A stretch of 64,000 nt of DNA. Origin: Selaginella tamariscina (Eukaryota; Streptophyta; Lycopodiopsida; Selaginellales; Selaginellaceae). The stretch covers positions 112,964 through 176,963 of the forward strand of contig PUQB01000293.1 of NCBI GenBank assembly GCA_003024785.1, in the 5' to 3' direction. Numbering within the stretch: position 1 is the first letter of the stretch; every line of letters begins with the position of its first letter. The translations under genes were made by a program, and so were the position numbers. The notes below the pieces were generated by a model. The model worked only from the letters and a program-made list of their open reading frames with translations. It was not told the origin of the DNA and did no database searches. This document shows positions 47,394 through 59,480 of this stretch, piece after piece.

Positions 47394-48134
47394 AGAGATG
47401 TGGTTGGAAGTCATTTTGGGCTGTTCTAATACATTGGTAGATTAATCTGATAATTTGAGTGCAAGTAAAATGTGTAACACACGGTATCCGAAACTAGTGA
47501 TTGGGATGTTTCACTCAGACGCACTAGTTTGTCATTATTAGTCGCAAGTATTTATTTTCAACTTTAAGTTTTAAAGTTTGACATAATTAACAGTTTCGAG
47601 CTCTGCTGCGGGATTCCATACGTGACACTTCTGGGGACTCCGGAGGACTGGGAGGAGATTGATCGCAGGATCGAGGGGCTGAAGAAGTACGGTAAAGAGT
47701 GCACAGAGTGGTACGGGATGCTGAAGAAAATAACGGAGCAGCTGGTAAAGAGCAGCAAAGGTGAGGCTGACGTAGATTTTTGGAGCAGGATTTGCCACCA
47801 CGTGGGCTTTGGATCCGGCCCAAGGTACATCAGCGGCTGGGTCTCGGTGTTCTGCGTCTTCGACAAATGCGGTAAATGGCAGGCTGGGTATATTCCTCCC
47901 GAGATGGAGAAGGCTTCGGAGTATCCCTGCATTGAGTCGAACTGTGTTCCGGCCGGTTACATGACTGTGGGTGTGAAAGTTAACGATAATGGAACTGAAC
48001 ACGACACTCTCATGTTTGCCGGACACGTTGGGTATGATGTCGTTGAAGATGGCAAAGGGATAGCTCCAAAACTTGCTTGGGCCATTGCTCTGAAGCAGCC
48101 ATTGGGCAGCAAGCCCCCTGAAGGCTTTCCTTAA
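46736..48134 (+). CDS. DUF4419 protein, copy B (one frameshift)
   Basis: The function of DUF4419 is unknown. The three exons are 46736-47115, 47166-47353 and 47594-48134, giving about 369 residues. The N-terminus is MVTFRVAADKDPQLVSRRTS. One missing base near 46888 separates it from GTSFDRQGFEAMSNGF, and then the domain is in frame: RAYNGHHNVVIGPDDVWIAI, MVQFGLFVN, SVFVNDQGKKQLTV. Exon 2 gives CEWVLPNFSTTTKNDVVVGS and VVLMATLKDYFDY. Exon 3 gives FELCCGIPYVTLLGTPEDWE, FWSRICHHVGFGSGPRYISG, WVSVFCVFDKCGKWQAGYIP and VPAGYMTVGVKVNDN, ending in GFP-stop. The AYN-HH-x-PDDVW, PNFSTTT, CGIP-VTLLG-DW and GSG-YxSGW blocks are the family signature. Intron 1 is only 50 bases. A further intron lies in the 3' untranslated region. 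Confidence 0.8.
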
Positions 48135-48870
48135 GGTAAGTTTATACAAAGTTGTTTTGGTTGAGTAAACTGCAATGAACAGTAATAGTGATTCAAAACG
48201 TTTACAGGTATCTATGATTCTAGGCTCTTGCTGCCCATCGATGAGTGAAATGTAGCAGGTGCTGGTATATACGTCTAAGTAAGTTTTTTAGTATTAGTTT
48301 GGTTTTGAAGTTAGTTAGAAGAATGTATATTTTGCTCCAAGGCCTTTGGATGTTGTGTTTCCTTTAAGTAAACCGTGGCTTATATAAGAGTAAATTGTTG
48401 TTAGTTGGATGGGTTTGTCTATTTCACTTACTGGGACTAGTACATAATACTTAGTTTATAAGCAGACATACATACAACATATTATATTTATTTGTTAGAT
48501 ACCTTGTCAAAGCACACAATGAACTTATAAGCCATAAGACATTCAAAAAGTTTGAGAACTGTCAATATAAACCCACTAGCCTTAGCTATTTTGTATTTGA
48601 TGTTACAAGGCTTGCCCCTTCCTGTTATCTGATGTCAAACACACACCGTGCATGTACATATTTGTTCTATGTGTGTATAAGCATCTAAGGATGCGTTTGG
48701 GATTTGCTTCACAAAGAAGCTACAGAGACAGTGTATGTATGTAGATGCCGACGTGAGATACAACTGTTCTTTCTTTTAGAATTTAAAAGCCAACTTAGGA
48801 GGCCCACAGGAGACCCACTAATCGAGCAGTAAGCTAGGTCCATTTGTGTTATTCACATTGTGTTGTTAAG
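48135..48870. other. 3' flank of DUF4419 copy B and spacer
   Basis: A donor (aag/gtaagt) directly after the stop and an acceptor near 48207 suggest a 3' UTR intron. The rest is AT-rich with no gene. Confidence 0.45.
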
Positions 48871-48879
48871 TTAAACGTG

Positions 48880-49310
48880 GTACAGGGATCCGCAAGTTAG
48901 GATCGCTATCGGAGTGGTTCAAAGAGTACGAGAGGGCTGCCTCCAAGGTATACATAGGACTGGATATCGGTATTCTGTGTAGTCAACCAGATAGGAGAAC
49001 GGCAGGCTAGGTATGTTCCTCTCATAACCGTCATTTGATTGAAGTAAAACCGTGATATGCATAAGATATATATAGAATTAGTAACATGTTTATGATTGTA
49101 GGTTCTTTCTACCAATGTACTAGGCAGGCCCTATGTACAAGTTTTCATACTCTTAGTTTATAAAATGTGCATTTTTTAGATATCACAAAGCGTATACTTG
49201 AATATGCTAACAGAATATCTCAGGGAATAAACACAATATGGATCCTCATATTCCTCCAGGGTTCCGGAGTATCCCTGCATTTGTTCTGGCCGCTACATGT
49301 GTGTGTGTAT
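48880..49310 (+). pseudogene. DUF4419 gene, copy C fragments
   Basis: Short pieces in the right order match copy B. 'gatccgcaa', then 'gttcaaagagtacgagagg', corresponds to the N-terminal exon. About 48955-49025 corresponds to SGWVSVFCVFD...GKWQAGY, with changes. About 49260-49305 corresponds to the EYPCIESNCVPAGYM segment. Large deletions separate them. This makes three members of the cluster. Confidence 0.6.
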
Positions 49311-51790
49311 AGATTATATCACTAAAATATTATATATTCTAGTTACTTTCAACACATTCATGTAGATAAATACATAGTATTTGTTCGTCTGTACATATAC
49401 AATATATATATATATATATATATATAGATGATATAGATATATTTGGTGGGTATATAAATACACTATTATATAATATTAAAATTTATAATTATTTATTTTG
49501 CATAAATTAGAAGAGCTTCTAGGGTATACATTTCACATTCCTCTTGTTTTACATTGGTTTGCGTTCAATATATGTATATTATGTGTGCATATCATGTACA
49601 TTGGTATGGATTTAAGATAATTATTTTATAAGGTTTATAAATAATATTTATATATTCTTAAAAAAATCCGTATATTCTAAAATTTAAAAAAGATCAGGAC
49701 AAAAGCAAAATAAACAAATGTGATAAGATTTTAGAATAAAAGCAATAGCAAATATTTAAGTTTATAAATTTTAATATTTAAATCAATAGTAAGATTATGT
49801 TTAAAAATGAAAATCCAACTATTGATTTTAAAATTTAAATTATAAATTATAAATTTTATTTAAAATTTATAATGTGATTTTAAAATGTGTAATTTATAAT
49901 ATATTTATATACTGTAATATATATTATATAATATATGATATATAATGTGTAAAATTAAACTATGTATATATTAAGAAGAAATATACACTCTAAATTTGAA
50001 ATTGCATATATCAAAATAACTATAAGATTAAAATAGTTTTGAATTATATTTTCATAAAGTCTAAAAATAAATATTTATAACCATGCCTTAGTGATTTATA
50101 AATAAAATACTATATCATTTAAGAGATTAAGACAAAAACACTATAGTATAATTAGAAGTTGAATTAGAAGTAATGTTCATCATAAACATTGTAACACCTA
50201 TAATGAATTTATTACAATATTATTAATACAATTATTATTTTTAATTGTAAAATATAATATTTAAATATTTAAATATTTTTTTTAATTTTAATGTTTAAAT
50301 GAGTAAAGGGATTTTATAAAAACCCACTATTGATTTTTAAATTAGAATTAAAATACTTATATTCATAAATTATAAATGTTATTCTAAAATTAGCAATATA
50401 ATTTTAATACAATGTAATTTATAATGTAATGTATTTAATACATTATTTAAATTTAAATTGTGTAACATACAATTTAAAATAAAAAAATACGCTTTCTTTC
50501 TAAGTTTGCAATTACATGTATATACATAATTATAAAACTAAAATATATTAATATTGTTTATTACATTTGACAAATTTGAATTCTTAAAGAAGTTATATAC
50601 TTTTTAATTATTCAAATTTTTTATGTTTTTTGTTTATTATGAATACTATGATTAACATGGATAATAACACATACGTACAAGGTATTATAATTGAAAGGTA
50701 CATTGCTTATTGCACATAATAAGGTATTACAAGCGTATAAAATGAGTATGTGACATGAATATTAAAAATCCTTAATATTAAAAATATTTGATTTTTAAAA
50801 AATGAAAAGTATTAAAACTTATACATGATTTTTAACTTTTTTCAAACTTGTGAACATTAATGATGAATTAACATTATGTTTTAGATGCACTTATTAATTA
50901 ATATTATGTTTGAGATACACTAGTTGATTAATTAGCATTAGGCATGTTACACATAAATATATAATTGGACGAGTCTATTATAAATTGATGTGATATTTTA
51001 AAAGTTTAGATTTTACGCATTTAAGAATACTAATATATTTTATTTACATTGTTTGTTTACATATATAATCTCAAATTTAAAAAGAATGTATTTTTTATTT
51101 TAAAATTATATATCACATAGTTTAATTTTAAATATTATATAATTTAATTATATTATATAAAATGAGAAAATTCATCATATGCCCTGACTAAATTCATAAT
51201 TCTCATTTCTCTCAAATTTCATATATTTCCCGTATACCCCTGGGGTTGGGTGACTCACTAGGGACATGCACGTGCTATTACACACGGTGCAAGATATTCT
51301 AAGGATATACTGAATATCACACGAAGTATATGTAGATGTATGTATATTAGTATCTAAGGTTTATTTTCTGTACAATAGTATCGAAACTGTACAAAACTAT
51401 CCAAAGCATACATAATTATACGTCAAATTAATACGAGGCATACATGAGCACTATATTACAAAATAGATATCAAATCATATACACATATATTATATATTTA
51501 TCTTCAACATGTACACCCGTATGAATTACTCATAAAGTAAATGTAAATTATCTATTGCCTTAAATGTAACTTATCAAAATAGAACAAACACGGTTTAAAA
51601 TGCTATTATGAACTGGGTAATTTAACTTGCAAATTGCACATCAATAATTAAATTTAATAATGCATGATAAAACAATCATGACCTCACTTTATAACTATTT
51701 ATATTAAGTTGTTATAAATTAAAGAAATTTAAATGTACGATAAGAACACAACACTGAAATTAAAAACATGATGTTTATTTTTTGGCTTTA
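49311..51790. other. AT-rich spacer
   Basis: Extremely AT-rich sequence with (TA)n at 49401-49424 and many partly repeated motifs (aaatttataat, tgtaatttataat). No gene or element boundary could be supported. Confidence 0.5.
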
Positions 51791-51797
51791 TTCCGAT

Positions 51798-53001
51798 TTA
51801 CATCTGGAGGTTCCTGGAGTGTTTACCATCAAGATACTTGGTATAGACGTTAGTAATATGTTCTCCATACATTGTTGTCTTGTAGAGAGGAGGGTGGTGT
51901 TCATCCACAAGCTCTGGCAAAGGGCATATGATTGCAGTAGAAGCAGGGTTATAAAATGCTGCAATGGATAGGCGACGCCGGTTAGAATTCACAGTCACCC
52001 TGTGCTCAACACTTTTATACTTCCCATTGCTTAACGTCTGCACAACAACACAACTATGTACATGTGTATTGTAACGCTCACCTCAATCTGATCAGCGATG
52101 TTGACTATAAAAGCATTCTTGACAGGCTTCAAGTCATACCAATAGTTGCCTTTCTTTGCTTGTAAACCACCGACCTGGTCTTCAAAGAGGACAGTAATAC
52201 CACCGCTGTCAGAGTGGCCATTCATGCCAAGAGCAAGCTCTGGATTGGGACAAGGTGGATAATAGTTTGATCTTAAAATCATGTCCGGAGCTTCAAAAGT
52301 GTTTTCAAGGCGGTCTGGTTCAAGCCCTAGACCTTGTGACAATGCCGACATTAATGACTTTGCAAGAGCTGTGACACTTGCAACATATTCTTTAGCGGCT
52401 TTCCTGCATGTTTTGAATTAGAAGCAGAACACACACGCATGCACACACGCACACACACATGTAAGAAACTGGCTTTTGTGGCCATGGATGATTCTCCTCC
52501 CCATGACGAATGAAATGTTGTAGGTGGTCGTGCCACTCCATGTGTGTTTCTTTTGACGGAGTCATGCTGGTGCAATATCGAACAGGCACAAAGACTTCCT
52601 CAGAGTAATATGCCATCTTCTCAGTTATAGGAAGTTCAAAAAACTTTAGGGCACTCTCAACCATGGATTGAATAGTAGAGAGTGGGATTCCGTGATTGAC
52701 CACCTGACAAAACAAAACACAAAATAAGTTTAAGAGTCAGAGTTAAAAAGAGCGTTAATCACTTTACCTGGAAAATACCCCATTCGGACGAGGCTTTGCA
52801 AATGGCATCAACTAGAGCTTTACGATTGCTTCCAAACGCAGCCATATCAATGATAGGAATATCAACGCCTGGAAGTACTTGGTCGACAGCAACTCGCTTC
52901 TCCATTGGCTTGATATAACGATCGGGAACGCGTGAAATGCCACCTTCGTCTATCAATGCCTTGACGCCGGTTGGCAAGCCATTGAGATATTCTAGAGGCA
53001 T
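51798..53001 (-). CDS. 2-oxoglutarate/Fe(II)-dependent dioxygenase (DOXC class)
   Basis: The product is a soluble oxygenase of plant specialised or hormone metabolism, with substrate not predictable. The four exons are 53001-52768, 52703-52459, 52403-52082 and 52037-51798, all GT-AG, giving 346 residues. The N-terminus (GLPTGVKALIDEGGISRVPD, then RYIKP) and VDIPIIDM are the DIOX_N pattern, and exon 2 opens VVNHGIP. The 2OG-FeII core has SNYYPPCPNPELALGMNGHS. The iron ligands are His223, Asp225 and His279 (GHSDSGG, SVEHRV), and the 2-oxoglutarate-binding R289-x-S291 is present (RRLSIAAFYNP). 'PDRYIKP' and 'YKSVEHRV.VNS' suggest relatives of jasmonate oxidases or SRG1-like enzymes, but that is a guess. 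The frame is complete. Confidence 0.92.
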
Positions 53002-53087
53002 TATAATAGAGCTTTAAGGAACTACTGAAGAACGGGAAAGCTGCAAAGCACTTTGTGGGATGCGGCAACGAGATCCAAAACCTCTAG

Positions 53088-53094
53088 TTTTATA
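53088..53094 (-). promoter_or_regulatory. TATA box of dioxygenase gene
   Basis: On minus the bases read TATAAAA, 87 bases before the ATG at 53001, giving a plausible leader of about 55 bases. Confidence 0.55.
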
Positions 53095-53101
53095 GAAGCA
53101 G

Positions 53102-53542
53102 GGTAGAAAACCAGAGTGTTGAGGTGGCAATGACGACTAGTATAAGTCACACATATTAGCAAGAAGACAAACCTATGGATTACAGCCACGTATTGATGCG
53201 ACGAAACGTAGCCGTGCTTCTGAACGCCTGTTGCACACGAATGGTCCTTTTCGTAGAAGTGTTCTTCTTGTAAAAATGTTTCTGTGCAACATGTGTGACC
53301 ACATTCTTGATAAGCTACACGTAGATCGTGACTTTTTAGCTAGAGTATTTTAAATAGATCTAATTAACATGTTGTTTCGTGTTTAAGTTCATATCCTCGT
53401 GCAGAAAAGATGAAGTTTCCTGGATTAGTTACAGCATATAGTACAGTCACATCCATATAAGCAGCCAGCATCGCTGCATTATCCAGAAAATGCTAGTTAT
53501 GCACGTGTAGATTGCAGCAGCTATCCAATTGTTTTGGTTTCA
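53102..53542. promoter_or_regulatory. Divergent intergenic region, dioxygenase and MFS transporter
   Basis: This region is about 440 bases between outward-pointing genes. Beyond the dioxygenase TATA box, no specific element could be named. Confidence 0.4.
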
Positions 53543-55153
53543 ATGGCATTCATTCTTACATGTATGTGGAGGAGCCGCTGGATGATAGCACTGGCCAGTT
53601 TCTATCTCATGGTATCGTCCGGTGGCGCACTCAATACCTTTAGCTTGTTCTCCCAGCATCTAAAACTGTCTCTCCAATACAATCAGGAAGACATGAACAC
53701 CATCAGCTTTTTTAAAGACGTAGGCACTAGTGTTGGTGTTTTTTCTGGTTTAATTTACGATATAACTGGCCCTTGGCTGGTTCTTTCTCTCGGTTTTTCT
53801 CTAAATCTCCTTGGTTATCTGATGATATGGCTTGCCACCACACAGAGGATGGATCATCCTGAAGTCTGGCAAATGTGCATTATCTCTGCATTATTGGTGT
53901 GTCTGCAGCTTTCACCACAACTGCAGTTCTGGTAGCATGTGCCAAAAATTTCCCAAAGAATCAAGGCATGATTCTTAGTCTCATGGACAGTACTCAGGGT
54001 CTCAGTGCAGCAGTATTCACACTTTTGTACCAAGCACTGTATATCAATGGAACCGACTCATTCATCCTCTTACTGGCTTGGTTACCGGCTCTTCTGTGTC
54101 TCCTCTTCATGTGCATGATTAGACCTGTACCGCATGTGGGGAAGTACAACGACACAAGAATTCTTTATATGTTTCTCCTCGCAACGCTGGGATTAGCATG
54201 CTACCTCATGATTGTCATTATCTTAGAGCATTTCGTTGATATGAGTTCTGTAGTTGTGAAGGTGCTTTTCTCCATAATGATGCTAATACTGTCTATCCCT
54301 TTGGAGTGGTATTACCATCAGAAATGGAAAGCGCTTCAGGCTTGGATTACAGTCAAGTTCTTTCCAATAACAACATAGATCTAGACATGGAACAGTCAGT
54401 AGCATATTCTTCGGCATCCTCAACGCCAGGGCCAGCAAGGGGAGAGGATTTCACCATCTTTCAAGCTTGTGTAGTGTTGATATGTTGTTGATATTTGTCG
54501 CCACGACGTGTGGTATAGGCAGTGTTTTAACTGTAACGAACAACCTAGGCCAGATCGGTACATCTCTAGGTTATAGTAACGCTGGCACCAACACATTCAT
54601 AGCATTACTGAGCATTTGGGATTTTGCCGGTGGAGTTGCTTGTGGTTTCATATCAGATATATGCCTTGTAAAATATGGAATAGCAAGGCCATTCTTCTTT
54701 AGCATGGTCCTGCTCATGTTAGCTGCTGGCAATCTTGTGATTGCAATAGGATTGCCTGGAGCACTTTTCTATGGCTCTATTCTAGTCGGAATCTCAACTG
54801 GAGGGCAGTGGTCCGTTCTCTATACGATGATAGCAGAACTTTTTGGACTTAAGTTTTATGGTACTCTGCAAAATGTCACCTACGTGGCTAAGGCTCTTGG
54901 TACTTACGTTTTGTCTATTCGCGTGGCTGGTGTTTTATACGACAGGGAAGCCCACAAGGGAATGAACACTTCGGTTGCTGCAACACCATCCAGTGGGGAC
55001 GAACTGATATGTTACGGCTCTCACTGTTACAGGGAAGCATTTTTTATAATGGCTGGAGTTTGTATACTTGCGTGCTTAGTCAGTTTAATACTTACAGTAA
55101 GAACTTGGAACTTTTACAAGTTGACTGTGAGGACAAAACTCATGCAAGCTTAG
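53543..55153 (+). pseudogene. Nodulin-like MFS transporter (NFD4 type), three frameshifts
   Basis: The family comprises plant membrane transporters with an N-terminal nodulin-like half and an MFS half. About 536 residues fit on one uninterrupted stretch if three single-base shifts are allowed (near 53895, 54305 and 54475). Frame 1 gives WMIALASFYLMVSSGGALNT and DVGTSVGVFSGLIYDITGPW. Frame 2 gives VACAKNFPKNQGMILSLMDS, the NFP-x-RG loop of the family. Frame 3 gives PGPARGEDFTIFQACV, the conserved GEDFT loop. The last frame gives NNLGQIGTSLGYSNAGTNTF and continues to TKLMQA-stop with six helices. Helices are visible on both halves. Homology is contiguous across each shift, so introns are not the explanation. 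It is either a recent pseudogene or poorly called sequence. Confidence 0.85.
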
Positions 55154-55680
55154 CAACAGCATGTAAAATCCAGCTCAACAATTAAAGTATTCACTTGAAA
55201 CACGTACAGAAAAAGCTGTGATTATCCTACGATCATAAATGTGTGTGTCTGTTTGTGCTAAGTACTGGCTTGGTCCTTATATGTCTGTCAACGTTCAGCC
55301 TTAGCTAGTAAACCACACACATATTATAGGATAACACACGCACATGCACGCGTGAGCATGTGTCTATATAACTCAGGCCATCAGATGAAGCCTGTCCATG
55401 GCATATCAATATTTAGATATGTACGCTTGCATATGATATACATATGCACCTAAACCACACACACGTGAGCGAGCGCGCACGCACGCACATACCTTTGTAT
55501 GCCTTATCATATAAGCTTAGAAAGCTTATACATGGCAAGAGTTGCAATCTCATCATACCCACCATGGAGCAAGAACTGCTCCCATGAAACAGCAATGCAG
55601 TAATGCTCTACACTGGGTTCCATTCCAAAGTCGACTTGAGCGAACATAAAATGCTTCCAGCATTCTTATAATAACCATGA
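55154..55680. other. Spacer downstream of MFS gene
   Basis: No gene is visible. The region contains 'cacgcgtgagc'/'gcgcacgcacg' purine-pyrimidine tracts at 55340-55360 and 55460-55490. Confidence 0.45.
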
Positions 55681-55689
55681 GTGAATGCA

Positions 55690-56330
55690 CGCACTTAGAA
55701 TCTGTATAACTGTTGCATCACTAGCTCTCAAGCCTTTTACTGGCATCAACTGGAAAACCTTCAAGGATTCATCTAAATGCCCTTTTTGGGTATCACACTG
55801 GAGCATTGTATTCCAGCTGAAAATACTCCTGCTACATTTTTTCAAAGATTATCTTCGATTTCTCACGTCTTCCACCTTTGTGCGAATGCATACACCATGC
55901 TCGTCCAAGAGAGCATTATTCTCGAATGTTCTACGCACTTACCCATATTGGGTACATGCTGCTAACAACACAATCCATGTGACTGCGTTCCAATATGGAG
56001 TTCGATGGAAGATATCAATGGCCTCATTGATATAAACGCTTTGATAATATGCATTTACCATGTCTGTCCAAGGGACCTCATCTCGAGCATGCATTTCACT
56101 AAAGAGGGATCTTGATAATGAAATATGCCCTCACAAGGCATTCCTACAGTAAGTATGGTCCATGCGACTACGTCTTGTACAACCAGAATTTCTTTGCTTG
56201 GATCGTATAAAATCTCTTTGATATAAATTTACCATGAGATCAAATCGCACACATCTGCTCAGAAAAGCCTCGTTTCAGCATTTTCTGTGATGATCGATAT
56301 CATGTCTCGTCTGGGCCCTCGTGGTTTGCG
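55690..56330 (-). pseudogene. Pentatricopeptide repeat (PPR) gene fragment
   Basis: On minus, about 56120-55960 reads FSEMHARDEVPWTDMVNAYY, then INEAIDIFHRTPYWNAVTWI and VLLAACTQYG. The W(T)-x-MV-x-AY...G-x-EA-x-x-(L)F-x-x-(M)P pattern with two consecutive units matches PLS-type PPR proteins of organelle RNA processing. Further upstream (56250-56150), DVVAWTILTVGMP looks like another unit. Frame changes and stops separate them, and no start codon or organelle-targeting sequence is found. It is a remnant between the MFS and UGT genes. Confidence 0.55.
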
Positions 56331-56974
56331 AGTTCTTGTAGCGCATTATGTTGTGGGTTACTATATCGTGTATCGAAGATAACCATATGCCTGGGCTGCA
56401 GTGAGCTGGGGACTTCAGAAAATTCTGTTCGATCAATTGCTTTGATTAAGAGAGAGAAAGATTCGTAATTACGTAAGGGAATTATTTTATATGTAGTACA
56501 TGTAAACTAGTAAGTGTGCATGTATATATACTTATCATGTAAGGCATTTTAGTTTAGCACAGTTTTAAAAGACACCATATTCCACACACACACAAATTTG
56601 TGTGCAATAGAAGTAATGAATATGTACGTTTATGTATTAATCAAACTCCAATACTCAAAGAATTTAATCAGATCAACATCCTCAGTCATTTCGTTATATT
56701 GTCAAAGCATGTACTAATTTTCTTTTCTTTTATCATTTTCACTAATTACAAGTTTTATCATCGTATGTATACATGTACATAGGACGCTGTGCATTTTGTC
56801 CATCACATCGTTTTACATACGCATGTCAAACCATTTTGTTGCATTCCGCAGAGATACTTCCAAGAATACACGACCAAATCATTAGCAAACAAACTTAACC
56901 CTCGAAGACCTCAACAACACATACATTTTATGTGTATATATAAAGCACCGGCTCCATACGCAGTAAGCGCGGCA
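56331..56974. other. Upstream region of UGT gene
   Basis: AT-rich sequence. A TATA-like element (tatatataaagc) lies at about 56935-56946, 30-40 bases before the UGT ATG at 56975. The open frame continues upstream in the same phase from 56789, but the extra part has no family resemblance, so it was not included. Confidence 0.45.
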
Positions 56975-59171
56975 ATGGCATCATTAACTCATGCTAATCA
57001 CATTGTTTTGGTTCCATTTCCAGCTCAAGGTCACGTTCAACCTATGATATACTTAGCAAAGAAATTTGCTAATGAAGGTTTTATCGTTACTATTATCAAT
57101 ACTGACAGCATTCATCAAGTTTTGTCTCAGACTTGGCAATCTGTTCCAGGACAGGACATTCGTTTTGAATCTATTCCATTTGTGATGAATGTTCCTGCAG
57201 GATTAGATTATAAGTCGATGAGTCAACTGCGCGCTTTTATGAGTGCTCTGGAAGAGCTTGAATTGCCGCTCTTAAACTTGTTTAAGCGGCTTAAACCTGA
57301 GGTGAGCTGCGTGCTTTCGGATTATTACCATATTTCGGCACCTTACGCTGCCAAAAACGCCGGTATTTCTTCGGTTGCTTTCTGGTCTGGACATGCTTCT
57401 TGGTTTTCTATCGAGTATAATATTGGTGAGCTGATATCTAATGGTCATGTCCCTGTTGAAGGTAAGTGTGTGTGTGTGTGAGAGAGAGAGAGAGTATGGT
57501 TAACAGACTTCTTTGGTGCAGAGTCGAACGCTGACCAGATAATTTCATACCTCCCGGGACTTAAGTCAATCAAAGTCCAAGACCTTCCGTTGTACCTATA
57601 CAAGGACTTCCACACAACTCACTTCAGCAACGAGCGATGCCGCTTCCGAGCAAAACGAGCTGCATTCGAGCCATACATTTTGGCCAATACATTCTACGAA
57701 CTCGAACCAGAAGTCGTAAGCGCACTGAACAGAACCCTCCCTTCAAAGTTGATTACTATAGGCCCGCTCTTCCCACAGAAACACAGTAATCAGAAAGCCG
57801 CGTTTGAGGTTTGTTTATATATTATATAAACTCTCATATAATTATATACGTTATACACATAAACTAGTATACCCAGTAAAATCTATATCTTCATTATATA
57901 TATTTATGTGTAGTTGTGTATATATATATATATATATATCAAAAGACTAGAGTAAATCTATATCTGCAAGACAAATCTCATTATACATACATACATACAT
58001 ACATATACATAAGTGATACTAATTAGAAAGCCGCATTCTAGATTAATACGATATATAATATATATTTCTATATTCAATATAGCCAGATATAATGCATAAT
58101 CTAATATAAGCATTTCAATGTCTATATATATATATATATATAGAAACTAGTTCTCTCTCTCTCTATGTAAAGTAGTTGCATATCGAAATATGTAACTATA
58201 GAATTTTTCATCTATCTAGTCATAGATAACTAACTAGACTATAAAGTGACATGATATCTCCCCATAATACATGCTTAATATCTATGTCTATATATGGATA
58301 TTTAAAGGGTGAGTTTACGTGAGAAGAGATATATATATAACTCCAATATAATTATACATATTTACAGCTAGTATGTATGTACTGTATAAATCGAAAGAAA
58401 CAATCGAGCATATATTATAACTAGATATATATTATATACTTCATAGTTATACAACTACTATTTTGAAATAAATCTAGATAAGCTATATACATGTAATTGT
58501 ATATAACAAGATATCTATCTTTATAACTCATATGTATGTATAGTTACGTGTGTGTTTAGGTGAGTTTACGTGCGGAAGACGGAGAGACTATCAAGTTTCT
58601 AAACGCACAGTCACCACGCTCCGTGCTCTACATCGCCTTTGGTAGCGTTGTTACTATAAGTTTTGAAGAGTTTAAGGAGCTCTGCGGTGGCTTGGAATCC
58701 TCTGGATTCCCATTCGTGTTTGTGGTTCCGCATAGCCTTGTTCCCGATATGCCTGAGGGACACGTGGAAGAGTTTTGTGAGAGGATACGTGGGAAAAGCA
58801 TGGTTATTTCATGGGCTCCTCAGGTAGCAGTTTTACAACACGACGCTGTTGGTGGGTTTATAACACATTGTGGGTGGAACTCTCTATTGGAAGGTTTGAG
58901 TGGAGGCGTCCCTATGTTGGGGTGGCCATGCCAAGCAGATCAAAATACCAATTGTAAGTTGATCTTGGAACAGAACGGTGTGGGATATGAGGTGCCTAAG
59001 ACTAAGCATGGGATTATGGCCGCGGTTAAGAGTTTAATGGCTAATCAAGATATGAGATGTAAGTGTACTGAGATTATGGGGCTTGGAAGAGCTGCTTATG
59101 AGGAGGGTGGGTCTTCTTATGAGAATTTTAAAGCTTTTTGCAAGGAATGGTTGTGTACACAAAAGTTTTAA
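56975..59171 (+). CDS. Family-1 UDP-glycosyltransferase (UGT), UGT86-like
   Basis: The enzyme transfers sugar from a UDP-sugar to a small acceptor in the cytosol. The three exons are 56975-57461, 57522-57808 and 58560-59171 (GT-AG), giving 461 residues. The start MASLTHANHIVLVPFPAQGH places the catalytic His at 20. The partner Asp is 116 (CVLSDYYHISAPYA). The UDP-sugar-binding PSPG box spans about 343-386: WAPQVAVLQHDAVGGFITHC, GWNSLLEGLSGGVPMLGWPC, then QADQN. The invariant HCGWNS, E and DQ are all present. The phrases INTDSIH, LISNGH and YLPGLKSI resemble the UGT86 group; acceptor unknown. The 751-base intron 2 is full of TA repeats and contains short echoes of its flanking exon ends. The frame is intact. 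Confidence 0.93.
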
Positions 59172-59480
59172 CAAATAAATGATAACTTGCTAGAAAGAAG
59201 TGACAAAAATGCGATTAGTTGCAAGGGTGGGGACATTCATATATATATATATATATGCAATATCCATGTACGTACTATGTGTATGAATTATACGGGCTAT
59301 ATACAAAGTATTTTTCAAATATAGAAGCATACATGAAGTGTGTGTATGAGAGAATATAACACATGAATTGGCACTGGAGGTCTCAGTGAGAACGTCATGT
59401 TTTTCTGTGTCTACACGTTCGTAAGGGAAAATATATATATATATATATGATATATGGATTAGGGTTTTGTGCTCTGTAAT
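59172..59480. promoter_or_regulatory. Intergenic region UGT to enoyl-CoA isomerase
   Basis: TA repeats occur at 59239-59256 and 59431-59448. A telo-box (ttagggttt) sits at 59459-59467, 14 bases before the ATG at 59481. No clear TATA box could be separated from the TA repeats. Confidence 0.45.

Noticed and set aside
45132-48149. Long minus-strand frames opposite the DUF4419 genes (up to 192 codons)
   Set aside because: They are antisense shadows of the GC-richer DUF4419 exons. The plus-strand frames carry the conserved motifs.
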